Under the pieces are notes generated by a model, which worked only from the letters and a program-made list of their open reading frames with translations, did not search any database and had not been told where the DNA came from. From assembly GCF_001690185.1 (NCBI RefSeq), contig NZ_LZGN01000012.1, positions 1 to 35,893 of the forward strand: a stretch of DNA of 35,893 nt, read 5' to 3'. The position numbers and the translations under genes were made by a program. Shown here one piece after another: positions 28,245-35,814 of this stretch. Positions within the stretch are counted from its first letter, which is position 1; the number at the start of each line of letters is the position of its first letter. The DNA is from Gilliamella sp. wkB308 (GTDB lineage Bacteria; Pseudomonadota; Gammaproteobacteria; Enterobacterales; Orbaceae).

Positions 28245-29174
28245 TTAATCATTTAAAGCATTGAGCACTTCAGACACTTGACGGTCTAAACTTTCTGCCC
28301 CACCTCCAGATAAGTACCAAAGATCAGGTGTCAAATATACAACAGTGGTTTTACTTTTATTGAGCACTTTTGTATCAAAATAGTTCGCTTTCATAGCTTG
28401 TTGACCAATAGCATGGCTTCGGTCAATGACAAAAATAATATCTGGCTTAACGGCTTTAATATATTTATCGTCAACAAAAGTAGGTGCTGGTCGTTCTCCA
28501 TTTGTAGCTGGCTGGTTAGCTAAAAGTGGTACCGCTCTTTTGACTTTTAATACATCATGGATAAGCACAGCACTTGAACTATTATTAATAAGAATTATTT
28601 TTCCATTGTTGTGAATAGCGACAATGGCCTTTTTAGGGCTTGCTGAGGTAATTATTTGAGCTTGGTTGATTTTGTTATTGAGCGAAGCAATGAGTTGAGC
28701 TGCTGTGTTTTCGGTTCCGGTAATGCTCGCTAACAAATTGATATGATTTTTTGTTGATTCAAAATAATGTTTGCTATCAACACTCAAATTAAGCACTGGG
28801 GCAATTTTTGACAATTCATCTTTTTTATTTGCTTGACGTCCATCAATAATAATGAGATCAGGATTAGTCTGTTTAATTGCATCTATATTAGGTTCTTTCA
28901 TATTACCCGTATCAACCACATCATTCCTTTTAAATTGATTCAAATAGGATGGGATGACCGATTGTGGGGTTGCCGTCACTATTGAGCCTTTACCTAAAGC
29001 ATCTAACGTATCTAATGCTCCATAATTCATGACAACAATTTTTTTCGGAGATTTAGGTACGATGACGGTTTCACTATTGTTTGTGACAGTCATTGTCGAC
29101 GGTGATTGACAACCGGTTAACCCCAAAACTATTAATGCAATGCTACTTAGTAGCAATTTTTTCTTTCTGTTCAT
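28245..29174 (-). CDS. siderophore-type ABC transporter substrate-binding lipoprotein (FatB/CeuE-like)
   Basis: I choose the ATG at 29174, six bases after AAGGG; the longer frame would start at a GTG inside that site. The 309-aa product has a lipoprotein signal with L-T-G-C22. A type III periplasmic-binding fold follows: VPKSPKKIVVMNYGALDTLDALG, then NIDAIKQTNPDLIIIDGRQ, a linking helix, and a second lobe ending in a WYLSGGGAESLD segment. This is typical of binding proteins for catecholate siderophores such as FatB, CeuE and YclQ. No permease or ATPase genes are adjacent. It is divergent from a TonB receptor and shares Fur boxes with it, so both likely serve one ferric-siderophore pathway. 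Confidence 0.88.
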   Translation of the reverse strand: MNRKKKLLLSSIALIVLGLTGCQSPSTMTVTNNSETVIVPKSPKKIVVMNYGALDTLDALGKGSIVTATPQSVIPSYLNQFKRNDVVDTGNMKEPNIDAIKQTNPDLIIIDGRQANKKDELSKIAPVLNLSVDSKHYFESTKNHINLLASITGTENTAAQLIASLNNKINQAQIITSASPKKAIVAIHNNGKIILINNSSSAVLIHDVLKVKRAVPLLANQPATNGERPAPTFVDDKYIKAVKPDIIFVIDRSHAIGQQAMKANYFDTKVLNKSKTTVVYLTPDLWYLSGGGAESLDRQVSEVLNALND

Positions 29175-29199
29175 ATACACCCTTTATATTAAATGTAAA

Positions 29200-29214
29200 T
29201 AATAATTATTATCA
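29200..29214 (-). promoter_or_regulatory. Fur box for the substrate-binding gene
   Basis: TAATAAT-T-ATTATCA matches the Fur 7-1-7 consensus at 13 of 14 positions, 26 bases upstream of the binding-protein start. Confidence 0.8.
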
Positions 29215-29262
29215 TTTAAAGCGAGTTGCTTGTCCAGCGAAAAATAATTTAATAAAAGATAT

Positions 29263-29277
29263 TGATAATTATTATCA
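29263..29277 (+). promoter_or_regulatory. perfect Fur box for the TonB receptor
   Basis: TGATAAT-T-ATTATCA is an exact match to the Fur 7-1-7 consensus, 68 bases before the receptor start. With the box at 29200 it indicates iron repression of both divergent genes. Confidence 0.9.
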
Positions 29278-29344
29278 TCTAATGTAGTGTTCATACTCAT
29301 GGGTAATATATAAAATATCATTATAAATAATGGGGTTATAACAA

Positions 29345-31333
29345 ATGAACGTTAAGCTAAAATTTAAACTGACAAATTATGTCATTAATTCAGGTTTTTT
29401 ATTATTATCAAGTACAGCACTAGCCGCAGTGAATAGTTCAGATTCTGATACAATGGTTGTTACCGCTTCGGGTTTTGCACAGCAAATCAAAGAAGCTCCG
29501 GCAACCATTTCTGTTATTACCTCAGAAGAAATTAGTCAAAAATCGTATCGGGATGTCACTGATGCGTTAAAAGATATTCCTGGTGTTACCATTACCGGTA
29601 GCGGTGATTCAACAGATATTAGTATTCGAGGTATGGATGCTAAATATACGATGATTTTAGTTGATGGAAAGAAGGTCAGCACCCGAGAAACACGACCAAA
29701 CAGTGACGGTTCTGGATTTGAACAAGGTTGGCTACCGCCATTAACGGCGATAGAACGCATTGAGGTAGTCCGTGGCCCTATGTCATCACTGTATGGTTCT
29801 GATGCAATGGGTGGGGTAATAAATGTTATTACCAAAAAAGTGTCAGATAAATGGCATGCAGGTTTACGTTTAGAATCTGTAATTCCTTATCGTTCTGAAG
29901 AAAAAAACACTTATACGGGAAGTTTTTCAGCCATGGGGCCGATTATTGATGAAAGAGTCGGCATTCAGCTATATGGTCAATATTCCAAACGAAATGAAGA
30001 TAAATTTTTAAATGGTCATGCTCAACAAAAACTTCAAAGTCTAAACGGTAAGCTGTCTTTAAATGCAACCGACTCGCAACGATTTGATTTAGATATTGGT
30101 CGTTCAATTCAAAAAAGTAAGGCAACAGCGGGTAATACCCGAGCTAAAAATAGAGGCGATTTTCCTCGTGATAATCGCCGTAATACGTACAGTTTAACCC
30201 ATACTGGGCTATTTGGTGATATTTCGACAACTTCATTTATTGCATACGAAGGCAATAATAATCCGGAAAGACAGATGAAAATTCGAAATACCGACCTTGA
30301 TACCCGTGTAACCATTCCGCTTAATATGAATATGTTAACAGTAGGGGGAAAATATAATTACCAAGAGTTACACGATAAAGGTAATCAATTAAAGAAAACA
30401 TTAACTAAAATAGATCGTTGGAATTATGCCCTATTTGCTGAAAATGAACTAAGTTTATTCGAAAATTGGAATTTAACTGTTGGATTACGTTATAACAAAG
30501 ATGAAAACTATGGAAGTAACTGGAATCCAAGAGTTTATAGCGTATGGAATATTGATGATAATTTCACTCTCAAAGGTGGCTATTCAACGGGTTATGCAAC
30601 ACCACAATTACGGCAAGTCGTTGCTGATTGGGGACAAGTTACAGGGGGGGCTGGAACGGGTAATAAAGGAATGGTGCTGGGAAATCCTAATTTAAAACCT
30701 GAAAAATCAGACAATATCGAAATTGGACTGGGCTATACTAATGATTATGGAATAGATGCTTCAGCCACGGCGTTTTATACAAAATATAAAGATAAGATTC
30801 AAACTTATTACATTTGTCAGGGACCAGCTGGAAAAGGTAAATGTAAAGTGAATGGGTACCAAGAAAAATTTGATTTTGTTCAAGGCAGAGAAAATGTCGA
30901 TAAAGCCGATCTTAAAGGCGTTGAATTAACCTTTAAAACGCCATTGTTTAATGAGTTCTTGTTGACGTCAAATTATTCATGGACAAAGACAGAACAAAAA
31001 ACCGGTATCAATAAAGGACGTGCATTAAACCGTACGCCTAAACAAAAATTTAATATGCAATTGGATTGGTACATCAGTCATAATTGGGACTTATGGGCTA
31101 AGATGGCATACTACGGTCAAGAAAACGCCAATAAACGAATGGGTAAACAAAGTAGGTATGTCACGTATCCTGGATATACGTTTTGGGATATGGGAGCAGC
31201 GTATCAAATCAACAAGAAAGCAAAAATTTACACGGGTATTTATAACTTGTTTGACAAAGATGTTGACAATGAAGACTTTGGTAAAACCTTGGATGGACGT
31301 CGCTATTTTGTTGGAACAGAAATTAATTTCTAG
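29345..31333 (+). CDS. TonB-dependent siderophore receptor, CirA-like
   Basis: The 662-aa product has a signal peptide (cleavage near ALA-A, about 27), a TonB box (DTMVVTAS, 35-42), a plug domain (about 45-160) with SIRGMDAKYTMILVDGKKV and IERIEVVRGPMSSLYGSDAMGGVINVITKK, and a 22-strand barrel ending in Phe. It resembles E. coli CirA (663 aa) throughout, including the DGRRYFVGTEINF-type C-terminus, and probably takes up catecholate iron complexes. The exact ligand cannot be read from sequence. It is divergent from the binding lipoprotein and controlled by a perfect Fur box. Confidence 0.93.
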   Translation: MNVKLKFKLTNYVINSGFLLLSSTALAAVNSSDSDTMVVTASGFAQQIKEAPATISVITSEEISQKSYRDVTDALKDIPGVTITGSGDSTDISIRGMDAKYTMILVDGKKVSTRETRPNSDGSGFEQGWLPPLTAIERIEVVRGPMSSLYGSDAMGGVINVITKKVSDKWHAGLRLESVIPYRSEEKNTYTGSFSAMGPIIDERVGIQLYGQYSKRNEDKFLNGHAQQKLQSLNGKLSLNATDSQRFDLDIGRSIQKSKATAGNTRAKNRGDFPRDNRRNTYSLTHTGLFGDISTTSFIAYEGNNNPERQMKIRNTDLDTRVTIPLNMNMLTVGGKYNYQELHDKGNQLKKTLTKIDRWNYALFAENELSLFENWNLTVGLRYNKDENYGSNWNPRVYSVWNIDDNFTLKGGYSTGYATPQLRQVVADWGQVTGGAGTGNKGMVLGNPNLKPEKSDNIEIGLGYTNDYGIDASATAFYTKYKDKIQTYYICQGPAGKGKCKVNGYQEKFDFVQGRENVDKADLKGVELTFKTPLFNEFLLTSNYSWTKTEQKTGINKGRALNRTPKQKFNMQLDWYISHNWDLWAKMAYYGQENANKRMGKQSRYVTYPGYTFWDMGAAYQINKKAKIYTGIYNLFDKDVDNEDFGKTLDGRRYFVGTEINF

Positions 31334-31342
31334 ATAACATTT

Positions 31343-31384
31343 TTCTCATCAATTAATCAGTAGAGGTTTTTTAATTGGTGAGAA
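31343..31384 (+). terminator. long hairpin after the TonB receptor gene
   Basis: Arms 31343-31356 and 31371-31384 pair over 14 bp with one G-U, starting nine bases after the stop codon. The sequence that follows is TGATTATTTTTA, a weak T tract. Confidence 0.6.
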
Positions 31385-31402
31385 TGATTATTTTTAGTCA
31401 AT

Positions 31403-31448
31403 AGTATGATTAATAATATTTTATCCAATCTTCTTTTTTAATCATACT
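31403..31448 (+). repeat. 11-bp inverted repeat, possible second terminator
   Basis: AGTATGATTAA at 31403-31413 is complementary to TTAATCATACT at 31438-31448 with a 24-nt loop, followed by TTTAATC. It may back up the preceding hairpin. Confidence 0.45.
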
Positions 31449-31746
31449 TTTAATCTTAGGTAAATTCTCATTAAAATATTTGAATTCATTTTGAGCAAAT
31501 TACATATTGCTTACTTATCCATTACGTTACATTTACAGTTGTTTTAATAAATTGTAACTTACTTAACCTATAATTTTGATAGGAAAAATTTATTGAAGAA
31601 AATGAATTGTATAAAACCTAGATAAAACGTTTAAAAATAAATTAATATTATTCATTATGTTATTTTAAAGTGTTAACTAATGTGATTAACCTGTTTTTAT
31701 GTTTGCATTATAACAAATATGTCATAAATATCGTGATTTTATGTTG

Positions 31747-31870
31747 TTTTGATAGTGATTCTAAATTAATCGTATATTGATAGATCGATAAATCCGATCA
31801 ATAATGTTTCCGAAGATTATCTCTTCCTTCAAATTAATTGGATAAATTTTTCAATTATTAAATCAATTTT
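31747..31870 (+). repeat. tandem direct repeat, copy 1
   Basis: About 124 bases repeated at 31923-32045 (period 175-176). The most conserved part is a 27-base identical block at 31783-31809 (GATCGATAAATCCGATCAAT and onwards). Around it TTGAT ... ATCAA can form a hairpin with loop CGATAA, here with one A-C mismatch. Confidence 0.85.
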
Positions 31871-31922
31871 ATTATCTCCTCATATTGAAAATAATGTAAG
31901 GAATATAGCAGTATCTTATTAT

Positions 31923-32045
31923 TTTTGATAGTGATTTTAAATTGATTGGGTGTTGATGGATCGATAAATCCGATCAATAATGTTTAAAAGGATCACCTCT
32001 TCATTTAAATTAATTGGATGAATGTGAAGTTATTAAATCAATCTT
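31923..32045 (+). repeat. tandem direct repeat, copy 2
   Basis: This is the second copy, ending 45 bases before the adhesin start, with the 27-base identical block at 31959-31985. The hairpin here is better paired: TTGAT-GGAT, loop CGATAA, ATCC-(G)-ATCAA at 31953-31977. The position suggests a 5' leader or operator element for the adhesin gene. Confidence 0.85.
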
Positions 32046-32089
32046 ATGATTTATGATTGATTTGTTATTTTGTTAATGAAGAAAACTAT

Positions 32090-33658
32090 ATGAAGCACAT
32101 TATAAACCCTAATTCACGAAATTTTAGTGAATACAAACCTAACCATTTAGTCATCTCTAATTCGAAAATAGGTTCACACTTAAATTGTTTATTATCTATG
32201 CTAAAAAAAAATAGGACTGCAACTAAACTGAGTTATTTAAGTGCAGTTTTAGCTTTCATTTCAGTTAATCCTGCTAATGCAGCACTATCAACAACGACTG
32301 TCAATTCGATAAAAGGGGATAAACCTATTTTTTTTGCAACAGAATCGATTGTTAATAAATTAGGTTTTAATTACAACGGTACTGATTACAATGAAATATC
32401 CGGTAATATCAATAGTAATACCACCAAATATTTTGATCATACGACTAACTTAAATGATTTTGTCATAAAAAGTTATTTTGTTCCTAGAGCAACTATTGAT
32501 GATAATAAGGGTGATTATTTTGATACTAATAATGATGCTTTTGATCCTAAGCAACCCATAAGCAACACATTAAATTACGTTTGGAAGGATAGTAATAATG
32601 TTAAAATCGATCCTGCTGATTTTAATAATATTGCTTGTAGCCATAACAAATATAAAATGCCGTTAAAATTAGAAATCACCGCGACTGATATTAAAGTTCA
32701 TACTCAATTTGGCGATCCTAATGAAAGTGATCCTGTCAATTTTATTGAAACTCAAACAATGGGTGCTCAGCCTATAACAAAAACTTATCAAATAGCTATC
32801 GCTAATACCTGCTTTGCAAAACCTTATAGTCTTATCTCAGATCCACTTACTCAATGGCGTTCAGTCAAAAATGACAAATCTGAGAATGATGAAAAGTGGA
32901 ATCTCACCGGAATTGGTATAAATAATATTCCTAAAAATAAACCTAATTTTGCAGTAGGTGGGGGAGTAACTGAGGATTATGTTGTCAATCAAGGGTTTAA
33001 AGTGGCGCCTACCTTATCTAAAAAATATTTTCCAACAACTGGTTTTGCCGGTGCGCAATTTCAGTTAGTCATGGGTGGTGTACAAAACGATTATACCTTC
33101 ACAACAAATAATAGTTCTGTTACTGTTGATAAAGATGGTTTAATTACGCTTAACCAGCCCACTAAAACGGTCACTATAACGGCAACCTTAAAATCTGATG
33201 ATAAAATTCATTATGATTATACATTCAGTCTTGATTTATGGCTTGAACCAAAATCACAATCTTTCCAAAATCAAAATGATGCAAGGGCTCAATGTACAGG
33301 TTCTTCAAAATTGTTAAGCCGAAAAGAATTAAATAATTCATCCGAGTTCACAACTAAAAATTTAGATGGCGCAAAAGGTCGTATTTATAATGTGTTTACG
33401 CGCGGAATTGGATACGGTGTCTTTGGCGAGTGGGGGAGATCGCTTAATCAACAATATAATAGTTTGACTGTCACTTATCCAAAATCTAATTGGAAATTTG
33501 GTTGGTATTATACTAATGAATCCCACAACACCACTAATGACAAAAATCAAGCAATTTCAGAAGCGATTCTGGTTTCAAGTCACGATGGAATGATTTCGTT
33601 TCCTAGTGCTTGGGGTATAGATGAAGCAAAAAGAGCCGTTTGCGGAACTTACTTATAA
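32090..33658 (+). CDS. secreted adhesin-like protein with Ig-like and C-type-lectin-like ends
   Basis: I choose the ATG at 32090 (522 aa) over an upstream TTG; no strong ribosome-binding site is present. An unusually long N-terminus (about 45 residues) precedes a hydrophobic core ending in ANA-A (about 64), as in extended signal peptides of large surface proteins. Residues ~320-385 resemble a bacterial Ig-like (Big2) domain (SSVTVDKDGLITL, then TKTVTITATLKSDD). Residues ~395-522 resemble the lectin-like tip of invasin/intimin: DARAQC402, LLSRKELNN, IYNVF, FGEWGRSL, GWYYTNES and a final C518. C183 and C241 could form another disulfide. No beta-barrel or anchor is seen, so it may be released or use a partner. 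The middle is unrecognised. Confidence 0.65.
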   Translation: MKHIINPNSRNFSEYKPNHLVISNSKIGSHLNCLLSMLKKNRTATKLSYLSAVLAFISVNPANAALSTTTVNSIKGDKPIFFATESIVNKLGFNYNGTDYNEISGNINSNTTKYFDHTTNLNDFVIKSYFVPRATIDDNKGDYFDTNNDAFDPKQPISNTLNYVWKDSNNVKIDPADFNNIACSHNKYKMPLKLEITATDIKVHTQFGDPNESDPVNFIETQTMGAQPITKTYQIAIANTCFAKPYSLISDPLTQWRSVKNDKSENDEKWNLTGIGINNIPKNKPNFAVGGGVTEDYVVNQGFKVAPTLSKKYFPTTGFAGAQFQLVMGGVQNDYTFTTNNSSVTVDKDGLITLNQPTKTVTITATLKSDDKIHYDYTFSLDLWLEPKSQSFQNQNDARAQCTGSSKLLSRKELNNSSEFTTKNLDGAKGRIYNVFTRGIGYGVFGEWGRSLNQQYNSLTVTYPKSNWKFGWYYTNESHNTTNDKNQAISEAILVSSHDGMISFPSAWGIDEAKRAVCGTYL

Positions 33659-33750
33659 TGGTTATAAGTAACATTTAACCAATACAACAAGGATTGTTAT
33701 TTAGCTAGTATTAGGGATGAATTTACACTGACTAATACTTCAAAAGTAGC

Positions 33751-33803
33751 GTTACCTATTAAAATGATTTTATCAAGTCTGATATTAAAATATGATAGGT
33801 AAC
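33751..33803. repeat. 9-bp inverted repeat after the adhesin gene
   Basis: GTTACCTAT at 33751-33759 is complementary to ATAGGTAAC at 33795-33803, with a 35-nt loop. It may be a weak terminator for the adhesin gene, about 90 bases past its stop. Confidence 0.35.
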
Positions 33804-33953
33804 CTATTTATCACTTTACCTTCTTCTTCCAATAAAATGCCTATATTAAATCACAGTTATGATCAAAATGATTTTTTGTTATCTTGCTAGATTTCATCAT
33901 TAACTGTATTGTTCCAACCTTTTTATAAAAATTTGAATAGTCATAATAAGGTT

Positions 33954-33975
33954 AAAAAAGCCCCAATATAGGGGC
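33954..33975 (-). terminator. intrinsic terminator of the candidate RNA
   Basis: On the minus strand GCCCC-TATATT-GGGGC is followed by six T (plus coordinates 33960-33975 for the hairpin, 33954-33959 for the T run). The plus strand has A runs instead, so direction is clear. Confidence 0.8.
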
Positions 33976-34160
33976 AAAAATGTGGACTACCACTGTCTTT
34001 CCAGTCGTCAGGTACTCAATATTGTATCTTTAAATTCGCTATCTAGTACCTTATCAAAACTGCAGTATGTTCGTACGCCCCTGCTAGCTACTTGAATCTT
34101 GTTACCCCATTAGTAACTCGTGGTATTGCTAACTTTATGGTAAGTCAATTAGTTTTGATA
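33954..34160 (-). ncRNA. candidate structured non-coding RNA, about 205 nt
   Basis: The transcript is framed by a near-consensus promoter (34167-34195) and an intrinsic terminator (33954-33975) on the same strand, with no ORF between. Locally it is less AT-rich than its surroundings and full of complementary segments. These are an 11-bp long-range pair (34151-34161 with 34051-34061, TTATCAAAACT / AGTTTTGATAA), GGTACT/AGTACC (34011-34016 with 34045-34050), GTTAC/GTAAC (34101-34105 with 34113-34117) and TACCAC/GTGGTA (33988-33993 with 34120-34125). The last crosses the first, which implies a pseudoknot or two alternative folds. I compared it from memory with 6S, 4.5S, GcvB, Spot 42, GlmZ and common riboswitches and found no match. 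It is either unknown or a diverged family member. Confidence 0.55.
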
Positions 34161-34166
34161 ATGCCC

Positions 34167-34195
34167 ATGATAATATAAGTTATCAATTTAGTCAA
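34167..34195 (-). promoter_or_regulatory. sigma-70 promoter of the candidate RNA
   Basis: On the minus strand TTGACT (34190-34195), a 17-base spacer and TATCAT (34167-34172) match the consensus at 5 of 6 positions each. The predicted start is near 34160. Confidence 0.65.
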
Positions 34196-34423
34196 GGCTA
34201 AAAGTTATTGTTTTTCAGTTTTAGTCAAATATTAAATACCACTATTTTGATTGTAAATTGTACTATATATATTAGAACATTATTTTAGTTGTCGTAATAT
34301 TTATTAATAATTAATTGATATTAAATTAATTTGTGTTTTTTCGTTGAGGCAATGTGACACCAACTCTAATAAAGACATGTTAGAGTAAAACTTTAAACAT
34401 TATAGGATTATCATTAATTGTTT

Positions 34424-34462
34424 ATAACAATAGTTATTGATTTTTTCGATAACTATTGTTAT
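34424..34462. repeat. 14-bp perfect inverted repeat before the small ORF
   Basis: Arms 34424-34437 and 34449-34462 (core ACAATAGTTAT) are exact reverse complements with an 11-nt T-rich loop, ending 37 bases before the ATG of the small ORF. It could be an operator, an RNA hairpin in the leader, or a terminator of upstream transcription. Confidence 0.7.
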
Positions 34463-34499
34463 TATTGGTTTGTTTAATTTTGAATAGGAAAACTTCACG

Positions 34500-34658
34500 A
34501 TGACACCAGAACAGCAATTAGCTTTACTTGATGAACAAATAAAAGTCGCTGAGAAACATGTTGAACAACTCTATGATTATCGCCGACGACTCATAAATCA
34601 ATATGATCTTAATAAAGGAAAATATCAAAACATTAACGTAACGCGTCCTCTTTTTTAA
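34500..34658 (+). CDS. small coiled-coil protein of 52 aa
   Basis: ATG at 34500 follows AGGAA (34486-34490) with good spacing, and the frame is open to TAA at 34656-34658. The peptide is charged and helical with heptad-like Leu/Ile/Val spacing (LALLDEQIKVAEKHVEQLYDY...), then a basic RRRLINQYDLNKGKY tail. This suggests a short coiled coil. It precedes the Q-like gene by 127 bases on the same strand and may belong to the same phage-derived cassette. I do not recognise a family. Confidence 0.55.
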   Translation: MTPEQQLALLDEQIKVAEKHVEQLYDYRRRLINQYDLNKGKYQNINVTRPLF

Positions 34659-34785
34659 TTCATCCTATCGATATTGTTACTAAAAAATAAGTACTTCAAC
34701 ATATGACAATAAGTTAATAGCCACAGATTAATAGAGAGTTAAACACTATAAATTGGAATTATATGGAAAAGTTATGAGGTAAGTA

Positions 34786-35322
34786 ATGACAGCACCGTAT
34801 CTGAATATTCAAGAAAATAATAAACCAAAACAATGGCTAAATAAAGTGAGTTTAAATGCTGATTATGATATCACTCAAGTATTAACCCGTTGGGGTAATT
34901 GGGCTCGAAAAGAAGCCTATCAACAACGCAAAGTATTTAGTCTATATCAATCCCAAAAAAAGGAACATAAGCAGGTCTGTTTAGATAAAGACGGGTTAAT
35001 AATAGATGGCATTATTTCGACGATGAAAAACAGTAAAATTGCGAAAATAAAAGAAGAAGCAAAAGTCTTAATTAAATTCTATTATGGAGACGAAATGATT
35101 GTAGATGATCATGTTTATATCGAACCAAGCAAAACACAAATATCATCGACATTAATTATCAAACCTAAAAATTTACGTGAAATAGCGCAGGATTTAGCCT
35201 GCAGTGAAGGCAATATCCGAAAAATAAAAAGTAGTGGTGAAAGTTACATTATTGGTGCATTATCGATGCAAACGATGTTAACCGGTACTGAACTGGAGTT
35301 ATTGCAACATTTAGTTTTTTAA
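34786..35322 (+). CDS. phage late antitermination Q-like protein
   Basis: The 178-aa product starts at an ATG with GAGG six bases upstream. It resembles the Q antiterminator family (Phage_antitermQ type): an N-terminal ITQVLTRWGNWAR motif with W36 and W39, a Leu/Ile-rich middle ending in LIKFYYGDEM (about 95-104), and a C-terminal helix-turn-helix-like stretch (about 129-156) with NLREIAQDLACSEGNIRKIK. Q proteins bind DNA at a late promoter, join RNA polymerase while it is paused, and let it pass the terminator just downstream. Here two promoter-terminator modules of that layout follow the gene directly, which strongly supports the call. No other phage structural or lysis genes are in the window, so it may be orphaned or mark the edge of a prophage. 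Confidence 0.7.
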   Translation: MTAPYLNIQENNKPKQWLNKVSLNADYDITQVLTRWGNWARKEAYQQRKVFSLYQSQKKEHKQVCLDKDGLIIDGIISTMKNSKIAKIKEEAKVLIKFYYGDEMIVDDHVYIEPSKTQISSTLIIKPKNLREIAQDLACSEGNIRKIKSSGESYIIGALSMQTMLTGTELELLQHLVF

Positions 35323-35340
35323 AAAATGGAATAGTTAATC

Positions 35341-35369
35341 TTGACAACGTACGCTAATGCATGTATAAT
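35341..35369 (+). promoter_or_regulatory. perfect sigma-70 promoter, module 1 (pR'-like)
   Basis: TTGACA at 35341-35346, a 17-base spacer and TATAAT at 35364-35369 match the consensus at every position. The spacer contains the palindromes CGTACG and ATGCAT, a possible place for a Q-binding element. The predicted start is near 35376. CAAAAT at 35375-35380 is a weak -10-like sequence close to it, where a Q-type system would need a pause signal. Confidence 0.9.
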
Positions 35370-35394
35370 TAACTCAAAATCAAGAATTGTTACT

Positions 35395-35418
35395 AAAGCC
35401 CGCTAAGCGGGCTTTTTT
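35395..35418 (+). terminator. strong terminator, module 1 (tR'-like)
   Basis: AAAGCCCGC at 35395-35403, loop TAA, GCGGGCTTT at 35407-35415, with a T6 run at 35413-35418. It lies only about 20-40 nt downstream of the predicted start, so the default product is a ~43-nt RNA. Confidence 0.93.
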
Positions 35419-35736
35419 ATTCTTCTTATCATTATCATAATTATTTAGTCAATAGAGTTAATAAATAAAATTTTTCAAAACAATAACTCAATTTATTAGC
35501 GCTAACGTTTTTCATATTTCTATCTATATTCGTGCTAAATAGATATTCATTTTATGTTAATACGATTAATCATATTTTTAATAATTTCATCCTAATTTTA
35601 TTAATATGATTATTTAACATCGGATAAATAATGAGAATTTTTGAATTTTGAATATTTATTCCTATCAGCGTTATTACTAAAACTTATTTTATTAAGCTTA
35701 ATGAATAATATCAGAATGAAATATCAGCTTAAGGGG

Positions 35737-35765
35737 TTGACAACGTACGCTAATGTATGTATAAT
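35737..35765 (+). promoter_or_regulatory. perfect sigma-70 promoter, module 2 (pR'-like)
   Basis: TTGACA at 35737-35742, 17-base spacer (one C-to-T change, breaking the ATGCAT palindrome), TATAAT at 35760-35765. Any gene served by readthrough would lie past the window's right edge. Confidence 0.9.
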
Positions 35766-35791
35766 TAACTCAAAATCAAGAATTGTTACTT

Positions 35792-35814
35792 AAGCCCGCT
35801 AAGCGGGCTTTTTT
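35792..35814 (+). terminator. strong terminator, module 2 (tR'-like)
   Basis: AAGCCCGC at 35792-35799, loop TAA, GCGGGCTT at 35803-35810, T run to 35814. Confidence 0.93.

Larger units (their letters stand above)
31334..32089. other. 756-base intergenic region with hairpins and a tandem repeat
   Basis: It holds two inverted repeats after the receptor gene (31343-31384 and 31403-31448) and a two-copy direct repeat (31747-31870, 31923-32045) directly before the adhesin gene. No ORF with a credible start is seen. Confidence 0.6.
33659..34499. other. 841-base non-coding region with a candidate RNA gene
   Basis: It contains an inverted repeat at 33751-33803, a candidate minus-strand RNA gene with promoter and terminator (33954-34195), a 7-bp hairpin (34363-34369 with 34380-34386), and a 14-bp hairpin (34424-34462). 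No credible ORF is seen on either strand. Confidence 0.6.
35341..35421 (+). repeat. promoter-terminator module, copy 1
   Basis: These 81 bases are repeated at 35737-35817 with two differences, C/T at 35360 and A/T at 35395. Similarity begins exactly at the -35 box and ends just after the terminator T run, so the conserved unit is the functional module itself. Confidence 0.95.

Noticed and set aside
33954-34195. Candidate RNA as 6S RNA, 4.5S RNA, GcvB or a retron msr-msd
   Set aside because: The length suits 6S, but the remembered conserved segments of these RNAs are absent, and no reverse transcriptase gene is nearby for a retron.
35570-35613. Inverted repeat between the two promoter-terminator modules as a gene or terminator
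   Set aside because: The stem is AT-only in large part, no T run follows, and only frames shorter than 15 codons lie around it.
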